NCBI GenBank assembly: GCA_964530625.1
Contig: CAZHAK010000001.1
Span: 248,001-312,000 of the forward strand
Direction of reading: 5' to 3'
Length of the DNA stretch: 64,000 nt
Source of the DNA: JABWCQ01 sp964530625
Lineage (GTDB): Bacteria > Electryoneota > RPQS01
Of this stretch, positions 41,080 to 50,843 are shown piece by piece. The first letter of the stretch is position 1; each line of letters starts with the position of its first letter. The notes under the pieces are model-generated. The model was not told the DNA's origin. It worked only from the letters and a program-made list of their open reading frames with translations, and searched no databases. The translations under genes and the position numbers were made by a program.

Positions 41080-43707
41080 ATGGTCAGTAAAATTATTTTT
41101 CGTCTGTCGTTGATCGTTGGAGTCGCAGCTTTGGCGTATGCCGGAGTCAATGCGGTCAAGGCTCCGACTTCACCGGCATTAACGAACTTTGAAACGTATG
41201 AAGAAGTAGAAATTCCGTTTGACGCATTACGCGCTCCCCGCCCCGGCCACTCGCTGGACGCTTTCGATTCCACAATTGTGCTGGACGACATGGAAGCGGT
41301 CAATGGCTGGACTCATTCGGATCAAACAGCAACTCAACCTGCCTACTGGCACGTTGACAATGTGCCAATTGGCGATCCAAATGCTCCCGCATGGTGGGTG
41401 GGAAACGCCTCGTTCCCGGACAACGCAGTTGCTCCGGGCGGTTACGACAATGCCTGGCAGCAGCATCTTGAGTCACCTTCAATTAACCTCAGTGCTGCCA
41501 CAGCGCCGGTTACTCTGGCCTTTAAGGCGCGTTGGAAAATTGAGCAACCGGGCGGCGAACCTGCCGGTTACGACATGTGGGACGGCTGGAATCTTCAAGT
41601 GTCCACCGACGGTGGAACAACTTGGGCCGTGATAACTGCTGGGTTGTCACATGCATTCACAGGTCAAAGCAGCTACGCCTTTGGCGAGCAGTGGTGCCTT
41701 GGACCTAACATTCCAGCTTGGGGCAGCACGACGTATGCCAATGCGTATACGGTCATGACGGCAGACCTGAGCTCTTATGTTGGTCAAGCCGACCTTAAGT
41801 TCCGCTACAGCTTCTTCTCCGATCCGGGCTTCTCAGCCGGAGACGATTCATCTTACTATGGCTTAATCGTGGACTCCATTCGCGTGTCACACGCGGGCGG
41901 TGGCTTACTGTCTAACGACGGCGTCGCCGGTGGTGGCTGGACGACTTATGCTGTGGAAGGCGGTGGAATTGGCGATACGTGGGATTTCGAAGATTCAACA
42001 GCGCCGACGGGTATGACAGCCATTCCGGATCAAGTATGGTCATGGAATGCTGAGCATCGTGGCATTGCAGGCTTGAACAATGCGCTTCGTTCTCCGCTGA
42101 TTGTATTGCCGGATACGGCGACTCCTGGTAACGCCGGCGACACTCAGTGGAACAAGCTCAAGATGGCCTACTATGTCTGGGCAGACCTAGAGGACAGCGA
42201 CGGCGACAATGACGGCGCGCTGGATGACTTGTACGAAATCTACGTGTCGGCTGATACGGGTGCGACGTGGACTCGTGTTGCCTATGACTACGGTACAACA
42301 GCTTTGACTGGCGACAACCATCCGGATGCCGGCAACTCACTCAATGGTTGGGTGCGTCGCGGCAAGGGCTTGTCAACAGGCGGTGTGACGGGCGACATCA
42401 ACCTGACACCATGGGGTGAAAAGGCTGTGTATATCGAGTTCCGTCTGCAAACAGACTGTAATAACGACGGCGGCATCGGCAGCGGCTTGCACGTGGACTA
42501 TCCGCACATCGTTGCGACTCGCGCTTTTGCGACGGACGAAGCAACGGGCAACATGCTTATTCCGTTCCCGGTGACAGTCGGTCTAGCTCGCCCGTGGACG
42601 TTTGATTTGATTAACGAGGGCAGTAATGATCTTGGCCCATCACACGTGCGCAACCTGAAGTACAACCGTCCAGACGGTTCCATACAGGGTACTGACTCGC
42701 TTCAAGTCTTGTCGGGCGTAACATTAACCACGAACCAACGTGTGACGGTGTCACGTAGTTGGATTCCTGATGTATCAGGTGCTTATCGCATTCGCGTGAA
42801 CTCCCGTTACTTGAACGATCAGGATCGCACGAACGACACAACCCGCTCACCGATTAACGTTCCGTTGAATGGCTTGTACAACATGGCCGTTGATGTTCAG
42901 CCCGCGGGCACATACGAGTTGGGTTATCATCACCGTGATTGGAATGCGGTGCTCTCAAATCCGCGCTATGTGCGTTATTCACCCGCTGCGGACGGTGTTC
43001 CGGCGGCTGATGCGGACACTCTGGACATCAACAAGGTTCAGATCATGTGGAATTGGGATCCGACCGACATCAGCTCGCTTCCCGATGGCACAGCACGCTG
43101 CCGCATCGAGTTCTTCGGACAAGGTCCTGACAATCGCACTCCCGGCGCCTTGCTCTACACGTACGAAGAAGAAATTGACACGAACGAAACAGTTGCTCCG
43201 GGTAGTGACTCATTACTGAATCGTTGGTGGCAAGTAGATTTGAGCGCGGTGGGCGCATTGAAGCGCATCTCCGGTGACTTCTGGGTTGCGGTTAGTGGTT
43301 TGGACACAGTCGGCACTTCTGGACTGCCCGGACTCTTGGCCCTTGTAACCAATCCTCAGGACACGACGGACACTCACAACTACACGAAGCGTTTGGATAT
43401 CGTTGGCGAGCCAATCTTGGCTTCACCGAGCCGCTTCTGTGTCGAAGTGACAACGAATCCGACGACTTGGCCGGATCCGGTGAACAACCTGACGATTATT
43501 CGTGACGGTGTTACGAACGACTGCATTCTGCGCTGGTCGGCTTCCAACCGTGCGGATGGATATCTTGTGTACCGTTCAACGGATGTAAACAATCCGCTGC
43601 AAACCTTGTTAACCGCGTCCCCCATTGCCCCGACGACCTATACGGACACGGGCGTTTTGAACGTAGGTGACAAATTCTTCTACGTAGTGGTTGCTGTGAA
43701 TTCATAG
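41080..43707 (+). CDS. large secreted protein with jelly-roll and fibronectin-type parts
   Basis: The 875-residue product starts after GGAGAGAACC and has a signal peptide (about 21 residues). Residues 65-280 look like a MAM or jelly-roll binding domain (VTLAFKARWKIEQPGG, LQVSTDGGTTWAVI, LKFRYSFFSDPG). A similar unit follows at about 290-500, and a middle part has WIPDVSGAYRIRVNSRY. The end is fibronectin-III-like (ILRWSASNRADGYLVYRSTD). No type IX tail is present, unlike its neighbour, so it is either released to the periplasm or exported by another path. No active site was found. Confidence 0.75.
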   Translation: MVSKIIFRLSLIVGVAALAYAGVNAVKAPTSPALTNFETYEEVEIPFDALRAPRPGHSLDAFDSTIVLDDMEAVNGWTHSDQTATQPAYWHVDNVPIGDPNAPAWWVGNASFPDNAVAPGGYDNAWQQHLESPSINLSAATAPVTLAFKARWKIEQPGGEPAGYDMWDGWNLQVSTDGGTTWAVITAGLSHAFTGQSSYAFGEQWCLGPNIPAWGSTTYANAYTVMTADLSSYVGQADLKFRYSFFSDPGFSAGDDSSYYGLIVDSIRVSHAGGGLLSNDGVAGGGWTTYAVEGGGIGDTWDFEDSTAPTGMTAIPDQVWSWNAEHRGIAGLNNALRSPLIVLPDTATPGNAGDTQWNKLKMAYYVWADLEDSDGDNDGALDDLYEIYVSADTGATWTRVAYDYGTTALTGDNHPDAGNSLNGWVRRGKGLSTGGVTGDINLTPWGEKAVYIEFRLQTDCNNDGGIGSGLHVDYPHIVATRAFATDEATGNMLIPFPVTVGLARPWTFDLINEGSNDLGPSHVRNLKYNRPDGSIQGTDSLQVLSGVTLTTNQRVTVSRSWIPDVSGAYRIRVNSRYLNDQDRTNDTTRSPINVPLNGLYNMAVDVQPAGTYELGYHHRDWNAVLSNPRYVRYSPAADGVPAADADTLDINKVQIMWNWDPTDISSLPDGTARCRIEFFGQGPDNRTPGALLYTYEEEIDTNETVAPGSDSLLNRWWQVDLSAVGALKRISGDFWVAVSGLDTVGTSGLPGLLALVTNPQDTTDTHNYTKRLDIVGEPILASPSRFCVEVTTNPTTWPDPVNNLTIIRDGVTNDCILRWSASNRADGYLVYRSTDVNNPLQTLLTASPIAPTTYTDTGVLNVGDKFFYVVVAVNS

Positions 43708-43725
43708 CAGTCACTGACTGAAACA

Positions 43726-43757
43726 AAAGCCCCGCCTGCAAACGCAGGCGGGGCTTT
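43726..43757. terminator. bidirectional terminator closing the starch operon
   Basis: AAAGCCCCGCCTGC (43726-43739) pairs perfectly with GCAGGCGGGGCTTT (43744-43757), loop AAAC. CTTATC follows on the plus strand and TTTGTTTC on the minus strand. Confidence 0.9.
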
Positions 43758-43778
43758 CTTATCTCAGCAGGGCAAAAT

Positions 43779-45629
43779 TTACGGCTTGAAGGCGCGAATC
43801 AGATAGAATGCTTGCGAACCCGGCAGCGGCGGAGTAGTTGTCCAAGTATGTGCCGCAGTCGTACCAAGAATGGTTCCATTTTCGAGAATGCTGTCCGAAG
43901 ACGTATGCTCCCAAACTTCAAATTCAGCGCGGCTTGGTCCGAGCCAACGCAACGTGGCGCTGGTGCCCTCACTGAAGATGGTCAAATTTTCCGGCGCGCA
44001 AACCCAATCGTCCCAGAAAATGTTTCCGAGATCCTGTGTCGGTGAACTGTCAACAAGGGTAAGCGGCCTGTCGGAAACATTTTCCCAAAACGTTTCGCCC
44101 GCCACATGATAGCGGAACTTAAAGGTTTGATCAACAGGTGAACCTGCTTCAAACAAAACCATGGCTGTCCATTGGTCATCAAGATCGCCGTCAGCCATTA
44201 AAGTTCCATTCCAACCATTGAAAGGGCCTGCCACAGTTATACTGTCAGGAGTAATTTCCGCTCCAAGCAAACACTCGATATCGCAACGGAAAGTCACGGT
44301 CACTGGATTCTGCGTTGGGTTAGGTATCACGTAGGTAACGGTAATGTCAGCGGAGTCCACAAGCGTAAAAGTCTGGTTTGGCCCGACGACCAACCAGTTA
44401 TCCGCCTCATCAACACAGCCCCACTCAAACATCGGGTCTCCGCCATTGGGAACCATTTCAAAGCGACGCGAAAAGATGTGATCGTTTGCCGTGACATCGC
44501 CATTTGTGCCGTTGTCATAGAGCTGCACATTTCCGCCTGACCATGATCCGTCATACTCGTGATAGAAATTAAACGAGCCCTTCATTTCAATTGAATCATG
44601 CGTCATACCCGGATCTTCCACACGGAACAGCACGTCGGAATAGAGTGGCGATGTCCAACCGGCGGAATCAAACGCAGGATCAATCGGATTTCCCGCAACG
44701 TCAATGATTCCGGAGGTAAGTGAGATACTGTAGGTCGTCCCATCCACGAATCCTGCGTTGTTCCAAATTGCGGATGTCAAGCTCGTCGTGTAACGGAATC
44801 CGGTAAACGGCCAGCCATGCGGCACGTAGTTCGAAGAGTTATTCAAGGCGGGGAGGTGCATGGATTCATTGAACAAAAGTTCGACAGAGCGCCGATCAAT
44901 CTGATGTGCGGACAACAATCGCGGCGCGACGGCATCACCGTAAACCGTTTGAATCGTGTAAGGGAACTGCCTTGAAAGCGGGCGGGCGGGAGTTCCGTTG
45001 TTGCGCGGAAATGCCGTATCCGCCGGCATACATGCCACGCCGCCGGGCGTATCCCACGAGGGGCGAAGCCACATTGTCAGGTTTAACACTACGCCCATGC
45101 CGGGTGTGCCGATCTGATTTCTGCGAATGGCGATTTCAGTCCACTGATTTCCACCGCCCGCGTCGGTGGTGATCTCCGGCTCTTGAATCCAGTTATTGAC
45201 GCTCCAGCGATTCAAACCTGTAAACTGAATGTTCTGATCGTCAGTATTCCATTGTGTCACAATGTTGTACTCAGGTCGGAATGGCAGTGTGTAAGCAACT
45301 CCGCTGGCGCCCCATGGCGCGAAGATCCCTCCGCCCGCCGTGCTACCCACATCTATCAGAATGTGAATATGCGGATTCTTGGCGTCAGCCCACGGATCAT
45401 TGTCGGCCCAAAATCCGAAGTAGATCCACTCGTTGTCATCCGTCACATACAATCCGCTGTCGAGGTTGAACTCCACAGGTAATGCCTGCGATGTGGATGT
45501 GTGATCGGGTGTATCTCCCCAACCAGCGTCCTTGATCCCGTCAATGACGGGAGTAAATGTCGGCACCGCGTAGGCTGCCGCCGCGACGCACAGTAGCGCC
45601 GCACTTAACATCTTGCGCATAGTTTTCAT
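43779..45629 (-). CDS. exported carbohydrate-binding multidomain protein
   Basis: ATG 45629 is chosen because AAAGGAG lies seven bases before it; a longer start at 45650 lacks one. The 616-residue product has a signal peptide (ending AAAAYA). The first 200 residues form a DOMON/CBM9-like unit (VIDGIKDAGWGDTP, WIYFGFWADNDP). An SbsA-like Ig unit follows (SVELLFNESMHLPALN), then two regions of starch-binding type (ITVAGPFNGWNGTL with FKFRYHVAGETFWEN), and a short fibronectin-III end. No catalytic motif is seen. As last gene of the starch operon it probably holds polysaccharide at the cell surface or in the periplasm. Confidence 0.8.
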   Translation of the reverse strand: MKTMRKMLSAALLCVAAAAYAVPTFTPVIDGIKDAGWGDTPDHTSTSQALPVEFNLDSGLYVTDDNEWIYFGFWADNDPWADAKNPHIHILIDVGSTAGGGIFAPWGASGVAYTLPFRPEYNIVTQWNTDDQNIQFTGLNRWSVNNWIQEPEITTDAGGGNQWTEIAIRRNQIGTPGMGVVLNLTMWLRPSWDTPGGVACMPADTAFPRNNGTPARPLSRQFPYTIQTVYGDAVAPRLLSAHQIDRRSVELLFNESMHLPALNNSSNYVPHGWPFTGFRYTTSLTSAIWNNAGFVDGTTYSISLTSGIIDVAGNPIDPAFDSAGWTSPLYSDVLFRVEDPGMTHDSIEMKGSFNFYHEYDGSWSGGNVQLYDNGTNGDVTANDHIFSRRFEMVPNGGDPMFEWGCVDEADNWLVVGPNQTFTLVDSADITVTYVIPNPTQNPVTVTFRCDIECLLGAEITPDSITVAGPFNGWNGTLMADGDLDDQWTAMVLFEAGSPVDQTFKFRYHVAGETFWENVSDRPLTLVDSSPTQDLGNIFWDDWVCAPENLTIFSEGTSATLRWLGPSRAEFEVWEHTSSDSILENGTILGTTAAHTWTTTPPLPGSQAFYLIRAFKP

Positions 45630-45685
45630 GCTGCTTCTCCTTTGTTTCATCAGTGAGTAATCTCACAAAAAGTTGTATCAGTATA

Positions 45686-48600
45686 TCAAATCCCGCCACG
45701 CGCACGAACATAGTAAATCGCCATTGCGCCGGGCAGGGGTGCTAAGTCATCGAAAGTAGTTGACGTGGTTTCGGCCAGGAAGGTGAAGACTCCTCCTACG
45801 CTGCTTGCTCGATACACGTCATATGTGTGCGCACCGGAAATCGTATCCCAGCGCAAACGCGGTGTACCGCCAATCCAAGAAATCACCAGATCGTCAATCG
45901 CAACCAAGTCACCACTCAAAATGTTCTTCGTCCGCACTCCCATTAACGGCAATGGTCCGGAAGCATAGGGAGCATAGATGCGATAGAATTGCGAGAGCGT
46001 CACGGAATTGCCCGTCGGATTGGTCGGAGGCAGCGCGCGTGTGGTGATTAAATTATCTTCCTGTGTAACGTGAACGGACAACGCAATTCCCGTTGGATTG
46101 CCCAAGTCACTCCACGGAATAAGGATCTCGGTAAAAGGATTACCTGCCCAGCCGTTGTAACTATTTCCTCCATGCGTGCCCCATTGCACGTAGTCCCAGC
46201 TTATGCCGTTCCAATGATTAATCTGCATGTTGCCCGGTCCGCCCTCAATTGCAACTTGATATTCAATCTTGAAGGGGTTGGCAAACTGCACACGTCCCCA
46301 CGAGTCCGTCGTTGCGCCGGAATTGCTAATCTGGTTGATGTCTATATTCACGAACAAATCGCCTGTTGCCAGATCTTTTGGAGAGTAACCAATATACAGC
46401 GCGTTTGCATCCCATGTAAGGATCAGTGTATCCGTTCCGGCGAATAAGCACTCGCTAGCAACATCAAAGTCGTTGATACCGTCAATGACAATCGTGTGCG
46501 GAGTCAACCCGTTCGGCACACTCAGAGTTGCTTCATCATAATCGGGATGTATGAGATTTCCGCTCAAGTCGGTGACGTTCATTACGGAAACTGTTCCGCT
46601 CTCACCGCCTGAAAGATTGGGTGATACGGTCAGCCGCACGCGTGTCCAATCACCTTGTCGAGCCGCCGCGGTGACGGTATGGCCAGTCACAAAACCTGTC
46701 AAAGCCCAATTGCCCGTCGTTTCAGCAAGCGTTTGATTCACAGATTCGCTGAACGAAACTTCAATCGTATTGTTGTTGATAAACACAGCCTGCGCGTTCA
46801 TGCGCGGGCCAAACGAATCCAGATTCAAGGAAGTGAGTGCATCGAGTTCAACAACACGTCCGTTCGCGTCAGGTGCGGAGGTCAGACCGGCAAAAAGCAA
46901 GTATGAGAACGCTCCAAAGCCGCGAATCTCATCGCCGCGCAATAGTGTACCGCTGAAATCTAAATTATGTACCGCGCCGCCATTGTTCCGCACGACCGCT
47001 CCAGTTGCACCGCTGTTAGGATTGCGAAATCCCGAATAGTCTAAATCAGGATCCCATATTCGATCCATCTCCGCGTCCCAGATCATACCGAGCAAGTCAG
47101 GGCTGAATCCGTGTCGCGTATAGCAGTCCTGATTCCCGACGTCGTATGTGGCTTTCAAGAATGAATTGCCGGGCGCAACCTCAATAGCCTTCGCGACTGA
47201 GCCGAAGCTCATACGAATACGCGCATAAGTGCTCGAACTTGAATCAATGGATAACGTGTAGAGATCATTGCGATACGTCGGGCTGACATCTGCAAAAGCG
47301 GCCTGATGATTGTTCGAACCGGGTTCGTCAAAGTCGCCATCGGTTTCAGCCCAATAGGTGTTGCAGCTCCCGACAATCGAAAAGTTCTCGCCACCGGGAG
47401 CTTTGCTGAAGACATACTGTGCGCGCCCGCCGATAGATTCAAACACCGCCAAAACGCGGTCATTGTGAAGGACTAATTCGTCCACGCCGTCAATGTCAAT
47501 ATCAGAAAAGAACGCGCCGCATGTGTTCGCGTACAAACCGTCTGCCCAGCGCGCTGCTTCCGCGTAGACGCGCGCATTCTTGATGTGTGCACTGTAACGA
47601 TGTTGCCAGCCACTAATCGGGCCACCCATGTAATCATGCCACGCGGTTTCGTGCAAATTTGTCATCAGCACATACCACGCGGTCTCGGATAAATTGTTCG
47701 TGGGCACAGTCAAAAGAAAATTATAGACGTTCGTCCAAATCGTGCCGTAATTCCAAACAGGAACGTGGTAGTCAGACAGCGAGCCGAATCCCGCCCAATG
47801 CGTGTACCAACTGTTGTTCGTGCCGCCGTAACCGTTGTTGCCACCGATTAAACCGTAGGTGCCGTTACCGACTTCAATCCCGCTTCCGTCGAAATCAGTG
47901 TTGTTGATAGCTTCATCGAGCTTCCACAATTCGACAGCGGGATAATTGTCCGCAGCCCAATTAACAACCTGCGTATAATTATCTAAACAGTCCGGGCAGT
48001 CAAAGTCCGCCATTTCGGCGGCAGCTTCCCAGTCGGTTCCATAGACAACGAGTTGAAACTGTCCCGTTCCCTGCAACTGAGCAATCGCCGCTCCGGGATT
48101 GTAATGGCAATTGCCCGTAAAATCTCCGTCAATCGGAATGACGCGCAGCACGATACCCGACCCGTTGTTCATCCAGTGAATCTTACGATCGCTGTAACCG
48201 GAAACATGCGGCCAATCGTCTAGAATCACCGCGTTGATGCCATGCTGTGTCCAATTGTCACCTAACCACGGATCACTCAATCCCGCGTCCGGATAATTTC
48301 CTTGCGCGCACCACGCGCGCTCGGGAACCCAAGCGACATGTGGATTATAGTTCAGTTTATAATTAATCAAGTCCTGCTCAATTTCAACAGCCCAGTTATT
48401 CATGTTGTCTGTCACAAACGGCATAATGTGCTGCGCGTAAACCGACCCCAATACGTTGAGCCAGCCCTCGACGATACCGTCTTGCATCCAGTCCAAAAAC
48501 GGACGATCATACCAATCCGCCGCCGTTATCAGCGTGCCGGACAAATGAAAGTTGCCAGGCACTTGCCGCGCCTGATGGAGTTCGAGAATTTCGTCAAATC

Positions 48601-49144
48601 CTTCCGTGCCATCCTGTCCACGAAAAACATCGGTGTAAGTCAAGCCCTGATTACCGTGATGCACCATTGCTCCATTGCCGACTGAGCCGTCTAAAGAACG
48701 ATGCGACTCACGATTCCACTCAATCTTATCAGCAAGCTCATTCGAGATCATTGTCAGAACATTAATAGACTGAACACCGCTCCAGTCAAATGGCCGGGCG
48801 ATAGCCCATTCTAACACGCCGCGATAAGTAGCCTCGCTGATATCGGCATTCCCCTCTCCGTGTCCGCTCGTCAATCGCGCCAAAAACCCCTTCGTGTCGC
48901 GTACATCCCAGCGGACGTCCGCATCACCCTTCCAATCGGCCCGCAAGGTCGTCTTGCAATAAATGGAATCGTCTGTTTCGCGGTAAAACAAATTGCAAAG
49001 GTCAACATCGCCCCGTGAAATCTCGTTGATGTCATCCGTTGCCAACCAATGCTCGATCTTCCACGGTGTGTCGCGAAAATCACTCGCGCCTTGGGCGCTC
49101 GCCGTGAATAACAGCAAAATAATAATCATCCGAATCATAAACAT
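45686..49144 (-). CDS. exported divergent GH57-like enzyme with C-terminal binding domains
   Basis: The 1152-residue product has a signal peptide (MFMIRMIIILLLFTASAQG). The central part, WVPERAWCAQG (about residue 273) and VVYGTDWEAAAEMAD (about 365), matches the places of the GH57 nucleophile and the later D-x-E region. The usual N-terminal HQHQP motif is missing, so the family link is by spacing and context. Further on come an SbsA-like Ig unit and a DOMON/CBM9-like unit (VIDGINDFDVASECLFA). It probably acts on alpha-glucans. It follows the MalG-like gene with one base between. Confidence 0.72.
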   Translation of the reverse strand: MFMIRMIIILLLFTASAQGASDFRDTPWKIEHWLATDDINEISRGDVDLCNLFYRETDDSIYCKTTLRADWKGDADVRWDVRDTKGFLARLTSGHGEGNADISEATYRGVLEWAIARPFDWSGVQSINVLTMISNELADKIEWNRESHRSLDGSVGNGAMVHHGNQGLTYTDVFRGQDGTEGFDEILELHQARQVPGNFHLSGTLITAADWYDRPFLDWMQDGIVEGWLNVLGSVYAQHIMPFVTDNMNNWAVEIEQDLINYKLNYNPHVAWVPERAWCAQGNYPDAGLSDPWLGDNWTQHGINAVILDDWPHVSGYSDRKIHWMNNGSGIVLRVIPIDGDFTGNCHYNPGAAIAQLQGTGQFQLVVYGTDWEAAAEMADFDCPDCLDNYTQVVNWAADNYPAVELWKLDEAINNTDFDGSGIEVGNGTYGLIGGNNGYGGTNNSWYTHWAGFGSLSDYHVPVWNYGTIWTNVYNFLLTVPTNNLSETAWYVLMTNLHETAWHDYMGGPISGWQHRYSAHIKNARVYAEAARWADGLYANTCGAFFSDIDIDGVDELVLHNDRVLAVFESIGGRAQYVFSKAPGGENFSIVGSCNTYWAETDGDFDEPGSNNHQAAFADVSPTYRNDLYTLSIDSSSSTYARIRMSFGSVAKAIEVAPGNSFLKATYDVGNQDCYTRHGFSPDLLGMIWDAEMDRIWDPDLDYSGFRNPNSGATGAVVRNNGGAVHNLDFSGTLLRGDEIRGFGAFSYLLFAGLTSAPDANGRVVELDALTSLNLDSFGPRMNAQAVFINNNTIEVSFSESVNQTLAETTGNWALTGFVTGHTVTAAARQGDWTRVRLTVSPNLSGGESGTVSVMNVTDLSGNLIHPDYDEATLSVPNGLTPHTIVIDGINDFDVASECLFAGTDTLILTWDANALYIGYSPKDLATGDLFVNIDINQISNSGATTDSWGRVQFANPFKIEYQVAIEGGPGNMQINHWNGISWDYVQWGTHGGNSYNGWAGNPFTEILIPWSDLGNPTGIALSVHVTQEDNLITTRALPPTNPTGNSVTLSQFYRIYAPYASGPLPLMGVRTKNILSGDLVAIDDLVISWIGGTPRLRWDTISGAHTYDVYRASSVGGVFTFLAETTSTTFDDLAPLPGAMAIYYVRARGGI

Positions 49145-49145
49145 A

Positions 49146-49964
49146 CTATCCTTTCACACTTCCCAGCGTCAAGCCGGAGACTAACCATTTCGATAATTTC
49201 ATGAACAACAAAATCACGGGAACGCTGACCACGATTGACCCGGCGGCGTAAAGCCCCCACTCAGTGGTCATGCTTGACTGGAACTGCTTTAGTCCAATCG
49301 GCAGCGTGTACATATCTTCAGTAAGCAACACCTGTGCCGCAACGACATATTCGCTCCAAGCCGTCAGAAAACTGAACAGCGCGGTGATCACCAGCGCTGG
49401 CGTAGCCAGCGGCAGAATCACCAGATAAAATGTCTTGAAGCGATTGGCACCATCCAACATCGCGGCTTCCTCAAGCTCGCGTGGAATAGTATCATAGTAA
49501 CCCTTCATTTGCCAGACCGTGAACGGCAATGCCGTCGCGGAATACACGACCATCAATCCGATATAAGAGTTTATCAATCCAAGTTTCGCAAGCATCAAGA
49601 ACATCGGCAAAAGTAACATCGTAGCCGGAAACATCTGCGTAATCAGCAGCATACTCATACCAACTTTGTAGCCGGGAAAGCGAAATCGCGAAAAGGCGTA
49701 GCCCGCCGTTGAAGCTAAGGCCGTCGCAAAGATGGTAACCGCGGCGGCCACCAGTGTACTGTTCAACAACCACCGCAGAAAGGGCCGCTCGGTGAACAAC
49801 GTGACGTAGTTTTGAAATGTCGCGTCCTTCGGAATAACTTCGAGTGACGTGGACAGCAAACGATCCGCCGGGCGCAATGAAACCGTGATTACGGTGAGAA
49901 CTGGATACAAGGTTGCAATCGTGATCACGGACAACAATGTCACAAGCGCAATCTTCTTAAGCAT
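49146..49964 (-). CDS. MalG-like ABC sugar permease
   Basis: The 272-residue protein has six membrane helices and the EAA loop ELEEAAMLDGANRFKTFYLV, which docks on the ATPase. The last residues, SGLTLGSVKG, are typical of MalG-type C-termini. It pairs with the upstream MalF-like permease; the gap is three bases. In context it carries maltodextrins into the cell. Confidence 0.92.
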   Translation of the reverse strand: MLKKIALVTLLSVITIATLYPVLTVITVSLRPADRLLSTSLEVIPKDATFQNYVTLFTERPFLRWLLNSTLVAAAVTIFATALASTAGYAFSRFRFPGYKVGMSMLLITQMFPATMLLLPMFLMLAKLGLINSYIGLMVVYSATALPFTVWQMKGYYDTIPRELEEAAMLDGANRFKTFYLVILPLATPALVITALFSFLTAWSEYVVAAQVLLTEDMYTLPIGLKQFQSSMTTEWGLYAAGSIVVSVPVILLFMKLSKWLVSGLTLGSVKG

Positions 49965-49967
49965 TCT

Positions 49968-50843
49968 CTATGCTCCTTCCTTAGCGTGCATTCGGCGCAT
50001 AAAAGTAACTGAAAAGAGCAAAAGCAGCAGGAAGATAATCATGGATCCAGCGGCGGCGTAGCCGTATCGATAAAGATTAAACGCCGCACGATAAACATAC
50101 GAGACCAGAATATGGGTCTGATCCGCGGGTTCGCCGCCATTGGAAACAAGCCAGACGATATCAACTTTGTTAAATGTCCAAACAAAACCCAAAATGACAG
50201 CAGGCATCAGAACAGGCACGAGCATCGGCAATGTAATCGTGCGGAAACGCTGCCATGCCGAGGCACCGTCAATCATCGCGGCTTCGTAAAGCTCCTTGGG
50301 TATACTCTGCAACCCGCCGAGTGCGACCACCATCATAAACGGAAACCCGAGCCAGACATTGGTAACGATGCAAGCCGCAAATGTACCAACCGGATCATTC
50401 AGCCATTGTATAGGCGTCTGCGCAAAAACTTTGGTCAGAATTAAATTGACTGCGCCGTATTCATAGTGAAACATCCCGCGCCAAGTCAACGCCGTCACCA
50501 CAGCGGGAATCGCCCACGGCAAAATCAGCAGCGTACGAAACAGTCGCTTACCAGGCACGCTTTCGTGCAGGATAACTGCCAGCGTGACACCGATTCCGAC
50601 GTGAAAAACCACGTTGACGACCGTCCAAATCATCGTCTTGACAAACACCGACAAGAAAGCCGGGTCGCTAAAGACTTTTTCGTATTGGCGCGGGCCAATC
50701 AGTTCCCAATCATGAATATGCAAAAGACTCATGTTGGAAAACGAGAGCACGATATTGTAAATGAACGGCCAAACCACCACGAGCGCCACGACCACAGCCG
50801 CCGGAGCCACCATCCACATCGCGAAGTTGCGTTCGTTACTCAT
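49968..50843 (-). CDS. MalF-like ABC sugar permease
   Basis: The 291-residue protein has six helices and the EAA loop ELYEAAMIDGASAWQRFRTI. An extracytoplasmic loop as in E. coli MalF is absent, so it is the short form found in most Gram-positive and FCB systems. Its start overlaps the binding-protein gene by eight bases. Likely partner of the MalG-like and MalK-like proteins. Confidence 0.92.
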   Translation of the reverse strand: MSNERNFAMWMVAPAAVVVALVVVWPFIYNIVLSFSNMSLLHIHDWELIGPRQYEKVFSDPAFLSVFVKTMIWTVVNVVFHVGIGVTLAVILHESVPGKRLFRTLLILPWAIPAVVTALTWRGMFHYEYGAVNLILTKVFAQTPIQWLNDPVGTFAACIVTNVWLGFPFMMVVALGGLQSIPKELYEAAMIDGASAWQRFRTITLPMLVPVLMPAVILGFVWTFNKVDIVWLVSNGGEPADQTHILVSYVYRAAFNLYRYGYAAAGSMIIFLLLLLFSVTFMRRMHAKEGA

